This document shows positions 21,719-32,487 of a stretch of 64,000 bases of DNA, piece by piece (position 1 is the first letter of the stretch; each line of letters begins with the position of its first letter). The translations under genes were made by a program, and so were the position numbers. The stretch covers positions 992,001-1,056,000 of the forward strand of contig CM060734.1 of assembly GCA_030704615.1 (NCBI GenBank), in the 5' to 3' direction. Below the pieces are notes generated by a model. The model had not been told where the DNA came from and searched no databases. It saw nothing but the letters and a program-made list of their open reading frames with translations. Origin of the DNA: Takakia lepidozioides (Eukaryota; Streptophyta; Takakiopsida; Takakiales; Takakiaceae).

Positions 21719-23304
21719 TCACAGTGGCTGCCGTGTCTCCAGTGCGGAGGTAGTCCAACACAACTGAATCCTCATGTAATCTACAGTCATCCCTGTTGCA
21801 GGTCCAACCTGGCCTTCCGCTGCCAAGATACACAGAAATGCAGATGCATGCCATCCGGGCACCATCTCCTCGTCCGTCTCACCATGCCACCGAGCTCCAG
21901 TGTCATCCTGTTGGCTCGTGCATGGATTGCGACTCAACCCATCTGCATTGCGATTGACCAAACCCGGTCGATGCACCACCTGAAAGTCATACTCTTGAAG
22001 GATGAGTGCCCACCGTGCAAGCTTCCCCGTAAGCTTGTCTGACTCCATCAACCACTTGAGTGGTTGGTGATCCGTGACAAGGGTGAAGAGATTGCCGTAT
22101 AGATAGCACCTGAAGTGTGCCACGGCCCACACTGCAGCTAAGCATTCTCCCTCATATGAGCTATACTTAGACTCTGCAGTGTTGTTTGAGCGGCTAGCAT
22201 AAGCCACTACGAACTCTCTTCCCTCATCATCCACCTGTGTGAGCACCGCTCCAAGCCCCAACATGCTCCAATCTGTATGCAGCTGAAAAGGACGCCCCCT
22301 GATAGGTCGTCTCAAGATGGGCGCCGAGGTCAACCTCGCCTTGAGCTCTTGAAAAGCTTGTTCTTGCTCATCTTCCCACTGCCACTCCTGGTCCACCTTG
22401 GTCAGCTTGGTTAGAGCCTTTGCAATGGCACTAAATCCCTTAACAAACCGTCTGTAATAGTTTGCTAACCCCATGAAAGCTCGAACTCGGCTCACATCCG
22501 TGGGGCGTGGAACCTGTGCAATGGACTCTACCTTAGTCTGCTGTACCCCCAATCCTCCAGGATATATCATGTGACCCAGATACTCAATCTGGTTGTGGAA
22601 AAACTTGCACTTTCCCGGATGTAACTTCAATCCGTGCGCCCTCAAGCGCTCAAATACCCCCTGAAGGTGTCTCTCATGCTCCTCCACCGTAGCACTAAAG
22701 ATGATGATGTCATCTATGTAGCACCGAGCAAACTCCACCCTGCTAGAATCCTGTCCATGACTCTTTGAAACTCAGCGGGAGCGTTTTTAAGCCCAAATGG
22801 TAAGAACCGCCACTGGTATAGGCAATCCTTCCCGTGCTCATTGATCCCCCAGAATGCCGTCTTTTGCTTATCCGCCTCCTTGATCGGCAACTGGTGATAT
22901 CCGGATCGTAAATCCAACGTGCTAAAGACCTTGGAATGCCCAATGGCATCAAAGATCTCCTCTGGTGTCGGCATGGCATACCTATCGGACTTGGTCTGAC
23001 GATTTACAGGCCGGTAATCACCGCACATACGTCTCTCCGTCCAATTGCCATAGACATCCTTCTTGGCTGGCATCACTGTGGCTGAAGCATACTCTCCACC
23101 AGAGAGCTCCACCAAACCTGCCTCCCAAAGATCCTGAGTTCTCATCTGAATCAAGGACCTCTCCATGTCACTGTATCTATAGGGTCTCCAAAAGATTGGC
23201 GTGTCAGTAGCCAATTCAATGCGAATCTCTTGACCCTTCAGTGCTCCCAAGTCCTTCAAACTGAAGGCAAAGCAATTCCTGTAAGCCCTCAGGAACCGCC
23301 GCAT
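21719..23304 (-). pseudogene. Reverse transcriptase and RNase H of A1
   Basis: [37 protein letters not shown] one-base loss near 22735 (A3 keeps it) precedes the active site CYIDDIIIFS, which is intact YIDD. RNase H has FQLHTDWSMLGLGA, a YSSYEGECLA segment and a TDHQPLKWL segment. One conserved Asp position reads M-C-G-D in A1 (RRMCGDYRPVN) versus MCVDY in A3. The sequence is quite different from B's RT, so A is a distinct gypsy lineage. Confidence 0.9.
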
Positions 23305-23412
23305 ACGTCGTCTCTCTCCTCCGGTGACAATGGGTCCAATGTCAGGCTCCCAATTGTCCTCCGTAACTGCAACCTTAAGTCCAGTGGGCTTAGAGGTAGA
23401 GGACGCGTCCCG

Positions 23413-23421
23413 TGGTTGCTA
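23413..23421 (-). promoter_or_regulatory. Conserved leaky-type stop UAG CAA CCA between DNMT and RT (A1)
   Basis: The methyltransferase frame ends TAG at 23421-23419 and the next codons are CAA CCA. The same frame then stays open into RT: the start of the RT frame is a whole number of codons away. UAG followed by CAR-YYA is the tobamovirus-type readthrough context. A3 has the identical nonamer at the same place (33905-33897), so it was probably in the parent element rather than a private mutation. Readthrough itself is inference. Confidence 0.65.
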
Positions 23422-24783
23422 TGCTGCAACCTCTTGAGCAGTACTCCCTTCTTGCTCAGTCAATGACAAGGCCTCATCCTGCCCCATCATCTCATCATTG
23501 AGAACCTCCTCAACCCGAGAAGAATCCCCAACCTCATCCATCATAGCTGCCTTGGCTGCCAACTCCCTCTGGACCTCGAGCACCTCCCACGTGTGCCATG
23601 GATGTCTACACCCCGTGGTCCTCACCGGCTCGCCCCCACTCGCTGCCTGTACCGTCTCGGTGGGCAGAGAGACCGTCAAGGGAAGTGCACTCCGCACTCT
23701 ACGTTGCTCAGCCATAGCCAAGCTGATAATCCAGGTCAAGCAATTGAGATCCATTGCTTGCCCCAACACCTGACGACGTGATGCCTCAGAAAGAGAAGGC
23801 ACCGCCGTGGTCCCAGTGGAAAACCCCATAGCCCGCTCGCGCTCGTCGGCATTAGGCTCCACTAACTGTTGCAACTGAGCATCCCACAGGAGGCCAGGTC
23901 CACCATCCCGAAAAGCATGGGATCCTGGGAAGCTGAGCAGTGTAGGTAATGCTGCTCGTGGTTGACCCACCCTGTTGACCACTGCCAAAGGCGAACGGTC
24001 ATCGTGTCTCACACGTTGAGACTGCCTTCCTGTGTCCAAAATGCCATCCACGGTGAGGTGTGTTGGCCGCTGCACCCCATCAAATGCACGCTTGAGCAGT
24101 GCGGGTGGCATCAAGTTAGTCCACCAAAGCCGTGGACGATGAGCCCGTGATCCCACTGCAGCTGCATCCAGCAGCACTGCTGACCCAAGCCACGACCGGA
24201 CTTGATGCACACTGGCCATCACCCTGGCCCGAGAATCACCCATCAGTGGCACATTCTCCAAGATGTATGCTGGAGATACAGCTTGATGAAGCTGCAAGTG
24301 GCGCAAAACCCGCACCATCTCCCAAAACAGACCCGTCCTCGAGTCTCGCAATCCATTGCCATGCCCGGCTGATGAATGCCCCTGGCAGGGCCAACCTGCC
24401 ACTACGAGATCAATGGAGCCAACCTGCTCCAAATCTTGCGCCCCCAACAAGGAAATGTTTGCTCGCAAGGCTTGTTGGTATCCACGAACTGTAGACACAG
24501 GCAACAAGTCAGGGTACTGCTGAACCAACTGAGCAACATGGCGCAGTGAGACGCGTCGTGCAGTCTCATCCCTCTCCACATACAGGTACCGCCTTACCCG
24601 CACACCTGCCTGTAGCACAGCAGCCAATCCGGTGCTGATCCCGCCAAACGAGTCCAGAAGGCAAATGCCTTCATCCATATATTGCCACACAATAGGTGTG
24701 GTATCCAATGGTGACAACTGAGGTGGTCCTGGTGCAATACCCGCACTCTCCTCCTCTCCTGACGGTACGAAAGCTTCTACCAA
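23419..24783 (-). CDS. C5-cytosine DNA methyltransferase domain of A1
   Basis: Catalyses transfer of methyl from S-adenosylmethionine to cytosine C5. Motif I is LLDSFGGISTGLAAVLQ (DLFGG in A3), II is ERDE, and IV is GWPCQGHSSAG with the catalytic Cys. Motif VI is LENVP, VIII is HRPRLWWTNL, and IX-X are MGFSTGTT with VLGQAMDLN. Motif order is canonical and the spacing between VIII and IX is short, resembling DNMT3-type enzymes. Motif I in A1 has S for L. The domain is part of the polyprotein, between protease and RT, and the ATG at 24783 is not its real start. The C-terminal ~70 residues are acidic and precede the UAG. Frame is open throughout the catalytic domain. Confidence 0.9.
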   Translation of the reverse strand: MVEAFVPSGEEESAGIAPGPPQLSPLDTTPIVWQYMDEGICLLDSFGGISTGLAAVLQAGVRVRRYLYVERDETARRVSLRHVAQLVQQYPDLLPVSTVRGYQQALRANISLLGAQDLEQVGSIDLVVAGWPCQGHSSAGHGNGLRDSRTGLFWEMVRVLRHLQLHQAVSPAYILENVPLMGDSRARVMASVHQVRSWLGSAVLLDAAAVGSRAHRPRLWWTNLMPPALLKRAFDGVQRPTHLTVDGILDTGRQSQRVRHDDRSPLAVVNRVGQPRAALPTLLSFPGSHAFRDGGPGLLWDAQLQQLVEPNADERERAMGFSTGTTAVPSLSEASRRQVLGQAMDLNCLTWIISLAMAEQRRVRSALPLTVSLPTETVQAASGGEPVRTTGCRHPWHTWEVLEVQRELAAKAAMMDEVGDSSRVEEVLNDEMMGQDEALSLTEQEGSTAQEVAA

Positions 24784-24956
24784 GCTTGTTGCACCCGTCC
24801 ATCAGCAACCTGCTGCAAATCCTTGCTCGTACCCCACAATGGAGTGTGAGCAACCATGGCAGGCAACTCCGCCATACCATGCATGTCATCCTGCTCTGCT
24901 GGAGGTGGCACATCTCTGCATGGGCATTGCCTTCCAGCAACTCTCCAGGCCAACAA

Positions 24957-25486
24957 ACTGCAGCTGTAAAGGCGGCTAGTGTTGGCATCTTGCCCCGCTG
25001 GGCAGCCGCTATACCCCCAATGAATGTCACAGGAAGCTGTGCACGGCGACCATCGCCTGACTGCCATCCAGGCCTGTAGGATGCTGACTCCTCCCAAAAG
25101 TCCAGGGTGAAGCCCATGGGGTATAACACTGCCCCACCCATTTGGACATCGTAAGAGACCGCGTCTGTCACAATGGCCTTGGTTCGCATTACTGAGCCAT
25201 CGATAGGATGATCCGGCTGCAGTCTAATGGCCAACTGATGCCGTGTCATGCCCCGAGCCTGCTCTGATCCTCCCAAAGATGTCTGTATCTGGAAAGGACA
25301 AGGCTCCATATCCGCCTCCATGAGGCCCAAACCTGCAATAGCAGCTCTGCCCAACATCAGTGGCTGAGCTCCCGAGTCCAACAAGACCCGTTGTGGCCGG
25401 TACTTCTTGCCTGCCGGTCCACTCAAAGTGAAAATGCCTCCCTGGTTGTCTAACAAGACAACTCCAGGTGTCACCATGGCGCTCAA
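24957..25486 (-). pseudogene. Retropepsin of A1
   Basis: Active-site loop VLLDSGAQPLMLG (DSGA in place of DTGA) followed by a conserved VSYDVQMGGAVLYP segment. One lost base near 24910 (A3 has ATCC, A1 ATC) shifts the frame before the DNMT. The region joining gag and protease has lost 1 and 2 nt relative to A3. Confidence 0.82.
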
Positions 25487-25561
25487 AGGCTGGCCTAGCT
25501 AGCAGCTCCGTCAACCTGGCAGCTGCAGCTTGCCAGGGCGCAGCCGTGGCAGTCTTGACCC

Positions 25562-27259
25562 TCAAATCCAGGATCCCTCTGCCACTACACCTTCCACTAA
25601 CTCCGCAGAAGATGAAGTGACCTCCCCACTCTCACAGAGTGTTGCTGCTAGTCTGAACACTGCAGCTGGCCTTACCCCCGGCGTCGCAATCATGGTTGCC
25701 GAGAACAATGGGGCTTGACACACAGAGGTGGCTGCCCCCAATAACACACCGGCTGCACTAGCCTTGGTAGCAGGTGTTAGTGCTGCACGTGTAGCTCTCC
25801 CCAATGGCATAGTAACCTCCGCCTCGGTAACAGTCGGGCGAGAACTAGGTGCCATGGATGGCGTCGACACAGTCTCCGCCAATGTGAATGACTGAGGAAG
25901 CCTCGCCTGACGGCTTGCCTCCCCACGCTGTGGATCCAATTCCACCTCTGCACCTCGTGGCTCAGGAACTCGTGCTGCTCCTCGAGTCACGGCTGCAGCA
26001 GACTCCACCTGCTCTAGTGGTAGTGCTGCTCCGCACATGAATCCCATACCTCCCATATCTCCTCCCTCGGGAGCAGGAGGTGGACCATCCGGCCTTAGAG
26101 CCGGTACCGCCTGAGCTATAGCCATTGCAGCGAGCCTCTGCTCTAGCTGCTGAAGCCGGTTGGCCATGCCTTGGTCAACACCCTGACCTTCGCGTCCGTG
26201 GCCATGTTGAGCTTGCCCTTGGCCTGCACCTCGTGCCCGACCACCTCGTCCTCTCTGGGCTGGTCCACCTCGCCCCCGGCCACCATTGTTCCCTTGGAAC
26301 TGGCCTGGGCGCAACTCAGGATGCAAGTCATAACACTGGGCATCTCCATGCCCATACTTGCCACAATGCCCACACTGCAACTGTGCAGGCTGTGTTTGTG
26401 CCGGCCTAGTCCCTTGTGCCTGTGGGCTGACAGCTGTGCCCCGTGCAGGCATGTCCTTGCCAAATCCAATTGTAACAACTCGCTCCTCCACCATGTTGAG
26501 CTCAATCCGCTCAGCCAGCAGCAACACATCTGCTAATGTGGGTTGGGCTGCTTGTAACAGGGTTGCATCTCGCACCCTTCTCTTGAGCTCCTTGTCCAGA
26601 ATTCCATACCAAAACTGGATTTCCTGAGCTTCAGTAACCCCTTGGGTCACACTTATCAAGCGCCTCATATGAGTGTACGCCTCTCGTAGGCTCTCACTGG
26701 GTTTGCGCTGGAAGTCTTGCAAACTTCGCAGCTTCTCTGTCCGTACACCTTGGTAGTTCCTCCGCAACTCCTGGAAGAACTCCACCACCGGGTTGAATCT
26801 AGGCACATGTGTTGTAGTCGTGGCAGGAGGAGTAGTAGCACCTTTTGAACTGGTACCACCTGCAGAAGTACCAGCACTACTTGCTCCACTACTAGTGCTG
26901 GCAGTGGGAGCTATTGGTACTGATGCAGCTACTGGTCGCGTCGTGCCTCGAGTAATGGAGACGTAGTCAGGTGACCAATACATCCTCCACTCCTCAATCT
27001 CTGCTTCATGTCCTCGCCTGAACTCGTGGTAATCGTCCATAGGCGGGCCTTCCAAATGCTGGAACAGTCCCTTCCACGCCATGAATGGGGTGAATAGCTG
27101 TGGATTGCGCATCTGCTGCAAATCACACCAGCTGTCGAACTCCTGGATAAAGTCATCCAACTCGATTGTGCCCATAGCTCCAGAGTACCTACGAGGCCCC
27201 TTGGTAGCTCCATACATCTCCTCCATGTCGTCCCACAACAATGGCGAATGAAAGTGCAC
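25562..27259 (-). CDS. Gag of A1
   Basis: 565-codon open frame. The N-terminal acidic leader (SDTDSEAS) continues upstream of the ATG. A Gag domain (FFQELRRNYQGVRTEKLRSLQDF, HMRRLISVTQ, FWYGILDKELKRRVRD) leads to a CCHC knuckle CGHCGKYGHGDAQC and a Gly-Arg-Gln-rich RNA-binding stretch. A short coiled segment (RLQQLEQRLAAMA) and a long Ala/Pro-rich tail follow. Compared with A3 it lacks a ~170-bp piece encoding an additional knuckle. The frame is in register with protease downstream. Confidence 0.88.
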   Translation of the reverse strand: MHFHSPLLWDDMEEMYGATKGPRRYSGAMGTIELDDFIQEFDSWCDLQQMRNPQLFTPFMAWKGLFQHLEGPPMDDYHEFRRGHEAEIEEWRMYWSPDYVSITRGTTRPVAASVPIAPTASTSSGASSAGTSAGGTSSKGATTPPATTTTHVPRFNPVVEFFQELRRNYQGVRTEKLRSLQDFQRKPSESLREAYTHMRRLISVTQGVTEAQEIQFWYGILDKELKRRVRDATLLQAAQPTLADVLLLAERIELNMVEERVVTIGFGKDMPARGTAVSPQAQGTRPAQTQPAQLQCGHCGKYGHGDAQCYDLHPELRPGQFQGNNGGRGRGGPAQRGRGGRARGAGQGQAQHGHGREGQGVDQGMANRLQQLEQRLAAMAIAQAVPALRPDGPPPAPEGGDMGGMGFMCGAALPLEQVESAAAVTRGAARVPEPRGAEVELDPQRGEASRQARLPQSFTLAETVSTPSMAPSSRPTVTEAEVTMPLGRATRAALTPATKASAAGVLLGAATSVCQAPLFSATMIATPGVRPAAVFRLAATLCESGEVTSSSAELVEGVVAEGSWI

Positions 27260-27478
27260 ACCTGTTGATGAAGCCTCCGAGTCTGTGTCTGACTCTACAG
27301 TAATTGAGGGTGGCGGTGAAGGTGGTCTGAACCGAATACCTCATCTTGTGAACCCACTCTCACTGTTATTGCCTATAGCCGTACTCCCCTCAAAACCCTT
27401 GGGTAACTCCGTAATGACACTCACAATGTGCACCTCCTCCACGTGACACTATAAGGCTCTAGTACTAATCTAATAGTG

Positions 27479-27961
27479 ACACGGGTGGGCACCTGTTGCA
27501 GTTTAAGGGTCATATCCCAATGGCTCAGGGCACCTGCACCTGCATCCACCGCAAGAACTCCTATGGTTGGGTGGTCATCAACCCAGCCTCACCATAGAAG
27601 AAACACTGGTGGTCTTGTTGGTCATCACTCCAGCCTCACCACCGACATCATACTCTAGGATTGACCGGTGATCAAATCCGGCCTAATCCCTATGAAAGCA
27701 AGCGCCCACACAAAACCAACATGGCGCACAGTCAAGCATGCAGGTGTTGGGGGGGATCCAAACACAAGAAATCAAAACATCAACACCCCCACACCAAAAT
27801 CCAGCTGCAATGCTGATCCTGCAGAATAGCCCAGCCCAAAACCCCGGACTGACTGGCCTCCACCAAGAGAGGCTTTGGCAACTACAAGTACAAGGTAATG
27901 AAAATAGTACAGAGATGGAGGGGAAGAATAGAAGCCCGACCAAGCAAGATCTAATCCTGAT
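27479..27961. other. No gene seen
   Basis: About 480 bp between A1 and the next ORF. No LTR similarity to 11333-11860 and no recognisable coding. It may contain the remnant 5' end of A1. Confidence 0.5.
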
Positions 27962-28710
27962 CTATGCTATCAACTGCCAGACTTCTCTCAAAGCGCCTCG
28001 CTCTGCATGATGGTAAGGTGTAGGAGGCATATCTATGTCCAGAAACCTGCCACTAACCTTGTCCCAAGCTACAGTAGCTCGCTCTAACCAACCCTCCTCC
28101 TCTTTCTGCCAGGTAGAGACAAAGCAATGCTCCCCTATCTCCCGCTCACTGAACACTTAAGAAAACAAAGGTAGGTCTGATAGTCTCTCAACTCGAAAGC
28201 TTTGAGACGGTTGCGGGTGTCCTCATTGCGAATGACTGCATCTCCTTCACGCACAACAAACATGTCATTGCTGATGAACCCCTGCTCGTGATTGCCCTGT
28301 GCAGAGCGTATCCGGCTGCAATCGTGTCTGATTGCACAAACTTGTGTAGCTCCTGCTCCTCTGCTCCAGTACACCACGGCCTTGTGGCTGAACACCTTGG
28401 TCCCCGGGGCTGTCTTTGGCTGTGTTCCAAGCCTAGATTTCACCCACTTTGGTATTTCACCTACAGCTGCAGAACTGCTGGCTCCAACAGAGTTCTGACT
28501 GTCCAAGGCGATATTGAGGCCCTCAATGCCAATTACAGCAGTCTGTTGTCTACTGCTAATGCCTGACTCCCAGTATGCAATCAACTCGTCCAACTGTTCT
28601 CTACTCAAATCAGTCTGAGTTCCTTGGGAAACATAAATCTTGTCCCCTTGTGTGCACAGGCTAAGAGAAGAGACCTGCCCTTCAATTACGTCCTCATTTC
28701 CCCCAGCCAT
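27962..28710 (-). pseudogene. Unidentified ~250-residue protein, one frameshift
   Basis: Frame 1 (28710-28140) starts MAGGNEDVIEG and includes GTQTDLSREQLDELIAYWES and SHKAVVYWSRGAGATQVCAIR. A single missing base near 28155 moves the end to another frame (GEHCFVSTWQKEEEGWLERA ... REVWQLIA). Both parts have protein-like composition and join naturally. I do not recognise the family; it lies upstream of A1 on the same strand and could be host or element-encoded. Confidence 0.4.
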
Positions 28711-29458
28711 ACAAGGAGTACATCCACAGATTTGTCTTTCATATAGACCAGCACAGGTTCTAGAAACAGAATTGTGGATCTTTCATGGCACACTCACACT
28801 CTAAAAATTCCATAGATTTTTAGCAGAGTCCTAAAAACAAAAACCAGGTCTAGATTGGTAGATTTCCCCTTTCTACAGCTATCCCCTCAAAAACTGGGTC
28901 AAACAGAGTCCATTTGACAAAGATATGACCAGCCAGGCTCTTTAACATAACACCTTTTTTTTTTCTTTTTTTTTTTCTTTTTTAACACCAAAACGTTCTC
29001 GCCATTACAACCTGTTCCCAGGTTATCTACGGGTTCCCGAGGCCGTTCCTCCCCACAAGACTTCGCCAGTGAGATTCATAGTCCCTTGGGAGGCATTGAA
29101 CAGTCTTTAACCAGCCAAGGGATAGATCCGGCACGGACTGTCAACTCAGCCTCTTCAGTGTAGGTGATTAGAGGATCTGTTGTAGCTGTCATGGAGGTGA
29201 CAGAGGAGACTCAAGGGGCAGATGGAGTAAAAGAACAGGTGAGTGTATCACAAGCATCTGCAGATGGCGTGGTTATGGACTCTCACCATCAGTTTGACCA
29301 TTCTGGAAGTTCTCTAAGGGATGCAGCGCTCCACTCTCAAGTGCCTGTGGCAGACACTGTATCAGAGGTGTATTTGCCTCCCAGCATAAACACACAGGGC
29401 TTTCTTGCTAGCGACACAAGGACAAGCACGGCACCCATAACATCCGCAAGGCTTGATC
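28711..29458. other. No gene supported; T-rich tract
   Basis: Contains a poly-T stretch with two C interruptions (about 28952-28983). A short plus-strand open frame (29164-29472) has no recognisable features. Confidence 0.5.
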
Positions 29459-29671
29459 TTATAGCTCCTTGAGTGATCTTTCCGCTTTGGCAATGTGCCC
29501 AGGATACCACTGGACAAGTCTCGTAGACCTGGTAAGGTAGTCTATGTCATCATCCAAACTTTCCCACTTCTTCTGTACTTCCGCAATAGCTGCCACAGCT
29601 CTCACCACCGTTGTGGGCTGAGGCCGGGACGCGATGGAAAGGGGAGCATGAGAAGATCGCCACGCTTGCAA
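29459..29671 (-). pseudogene. Fragment of a DAR GTPase 3 (YlqF-type) gene
   Basis: The encoded IDYLTRSTRLVQWYPGHIAKAE is characteristic of the segment just before the circularly permuted GTPase domain in plant chloroplast-type DAR GTPases (DGP3), which assist ribosome assembly. Similarity stops after SLKEL, followed by an in-frame TAA, with no G motifs downstream. It is therefore an isolated exon fragment. Confidence 0.7.
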
Positions 29672-30663
<992 letters not shown>

Positions 30664-30778
30664 TCAAACTCACGCGCAGAGACGACAACTAAATCTGCGC
30701 GCACAGCCCATGGCAACAGCAGGGCCAGATGGACTCCTGCCCCCAAATATATATTATAATAGTGCTAAAAACAAACAT

Positions 30779-31183
30779 CGTATCTAGCTTAGCACCAGCA
30801 CACTAGATAACGCTCATCTCTCTCGAATGATAAGAAAACTAGAAAACACACTGCTCACACCAGAAACAACATGAACCCATCGCTATCACTCTTTAAAACA
30901 GAAGTCGAGTCAGGGGCACCCCAAGCTATGGGGACTCCACCCCACAACAACCTACACTCCCATCATAAGCACACTCAAATCTAAACGCATGAAGGAGCTC
31001 GGTCGTGCAGGCTCAACTCGAGAGAGATGAGCTGCGCGACTACCGCTCTCGTGAAGATAAGACGGACCAGGTGTCAAACTAAACTTGACACCTGATTTAA
31101 CACTTGACCTAAATCCAAGTGTTAAATACAAATAACTAGTTTTATTCTAGTTGTTTTCACATTGTGCTTATTTAACTTGACAA
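30779..31183 (-). repeat. Repeat C, stand-alone copy
   Basis: On the minus strand it starts TTGTCAAGTTAAATAA and shares the core of the A-family LTR, including the three palindromes, then extends ~50 bp further than that core. A second stand-alone copy lies at 39886-40307. Probably an LTR or other non-autonomous retroelement; no coding. Confidence 0.7.
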
Positions 31184-31216
31184 GGTTAAGCGAAGAAAGG
31201 TAGGACAGGATTTCGA

Positions 31217-31720
31217 ATGGTGCAACGCACAGACATCCCGGCCCACGCATTTCCGGTTCCTCAGACCCAGCCATTGCAGACTGCTCGGTCCAGTAGAGAC
31301 GGATTGGACAATTCTGCACATCCCACAATGCGATTCGGAAGAGTGAAGAGACGACACCCTCCCAACAAGTTGAATGAGACTCGGATTGCCAATGCTCTTG
31401 GGATGGCTTGCACTATTCAGAGCTCCGTGGACGTACCCCCACCCGGCCTTGGGCGTGTGTATCGGATGGCAACGGCCGGCTCGGCTGTACGCGACGATGT
31501 ATACACAATTACGATTGGAGTGGAGCCGACTTGCAATTGTACGGACTTCTCGTTGATGGAAGCAAAGAAGGGTTCGAAGTATTATCCGTGCAAGCATCTG
31601 TATTACATTTACCTAAAGAGGTTGAGGATGAACGTGACTATTGATGACTTTATTCATGCACCGGCGTTGAGCGTGAACGAGCTGCACAAACTCCTCCTTA
31701 GGGATTCCAGAAATCATTGA
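31217..31720 (+). pseudogene. C-terminal part of SWIM-finger transposase-like protein (S2)
   Basis: Carries the SWIM zinc finger CNCTDFS ... YYPCKHLYYIY (C-x-C ... C-x-H), typical downstream of MULE-type transposase cores. Amino acid sequence is almost the same as in S1 (59851-60350). The N-terminal half is absent. Confidence 0.8.
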
Positions 31721-31869
31721 TGGGGCAAAGGGAATCCTCCATATGGATATTTTCAATTGCATTTTGCTGTATCAGACTTTTTTTTGCAGTGTAATGAAAT
31801 GCACCCCAAAACTCCTGGAATGATGCAATATTCCATTCAAACTGAGATCCAACAGAAGCAGTTGTGGGG

Positions 31870-32310
31870 CCATTTCTGGAAAAATGGCGCCGAATTTCTC
31901 TTTTTGGGGCCGAAAACTGGCTAAGTCCCAACATGCACTAGTACCTGTGTCTGGGAAAATGGCGCGCCATGTCACCTTCCAAATGTTGACATGCACTGGT
32001 ACCGTATCTGGAAAAATGGCGCCAAATTTCTCTTTTTTGGGCCGAAAACTGGCTAAGTCCCAACATGCACTGGTACAGTGTCTGGAAAAATGGCGCCGAA
32101 TTTCCCTATTTTGCGCCGAAAACTGGCTAAGTCCGAACATGCACTGGAAAAATGGCGCCGAATTACCTGTCATGAGGGGACCTATAGCCGCGGAATTCGG
32201 CACCATTTTTCGCCAGAGAGACCTATTACCGCGAAATACGTCGTCGTTTTTTTCAGGTTACGGACCCTATTACCGCGAAATTCGGCGCCATATTTGCACA
32301 TGTCGCTGGG
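31870..32310 (+). repeat. GGCGCC array in S2 3' region
   Basis: Repeats of AAAATGGCGCCGAATTTC followed by CCGAAAACTGGCTAAGTCC recur at roughly 60-110 bp spacing, with CCTATTACCGCGAAATTCGG variants at the distal end. Equivalent arrays lie at 59390-59700 and 61440-61640. Confidence 0.8.
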
Positions 32311-32487
32311 AATTGGCATGAGCGGAAGACGAAATATCATGAGCACAACTGTCAAAACTGCAATTTTCCCTTCAAGGGGCCGAATAATATATTTGTTTTT
32401 CCTGACACATTGCATTAAATTATTGTTTTTTATTGTTTTTTATTTTCGAAAATTGTACTTCTGCTCATGAAAACCGATTGTCTAGTA

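Larger units (their letters stand above)
20017..27478 (-). mobile_element. DNMT-carrying Ty3/gypsy element A1
   Basis: Minus-strand order: gag, protease, C5-cytosine methyltransferase, conserved UAG, RT, RNase H, integrase, PHD finger, polypurine tract, LTR (20086 leftward, then 12871-12409 beyond B2). The frames of gag, protease, methyltransferase and RT are all in one register, apart from local 1-2 nt losses (near 25475, 25566, 24900, 22735), which A3 shows to be mutations. No matching 5' LTR is seen to the right; 27478 is where an imperfect tRNA-iMet-like primer site (AGTACTAGAGCC, minus strand) ends, so this boundary is uncertain. Confidence 0.9.
31206..32483 (+). mobile_element. Truncated S-element copy (S2)
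   Basis: Near-identical to the reverse complement of 59222-60370. It contains the C-terminal half of the SWIM-finger ORF, the array of GGCGCC-containing repeats and the terminal sequence ending CATGAAAACCGATTG at 32483, after which A3 sequence begins. The 5' end is cut beside repeat C at about 31206. Confidence 0.85.

Noticed and set aside
27380-27480. Site near A1 as a firm primer-binding site and 5' LTR border
   Set aside because: Only about 9 of 12 bases match the iMet complement and no LTR partner adjoins, so it is not annotated as a feature.
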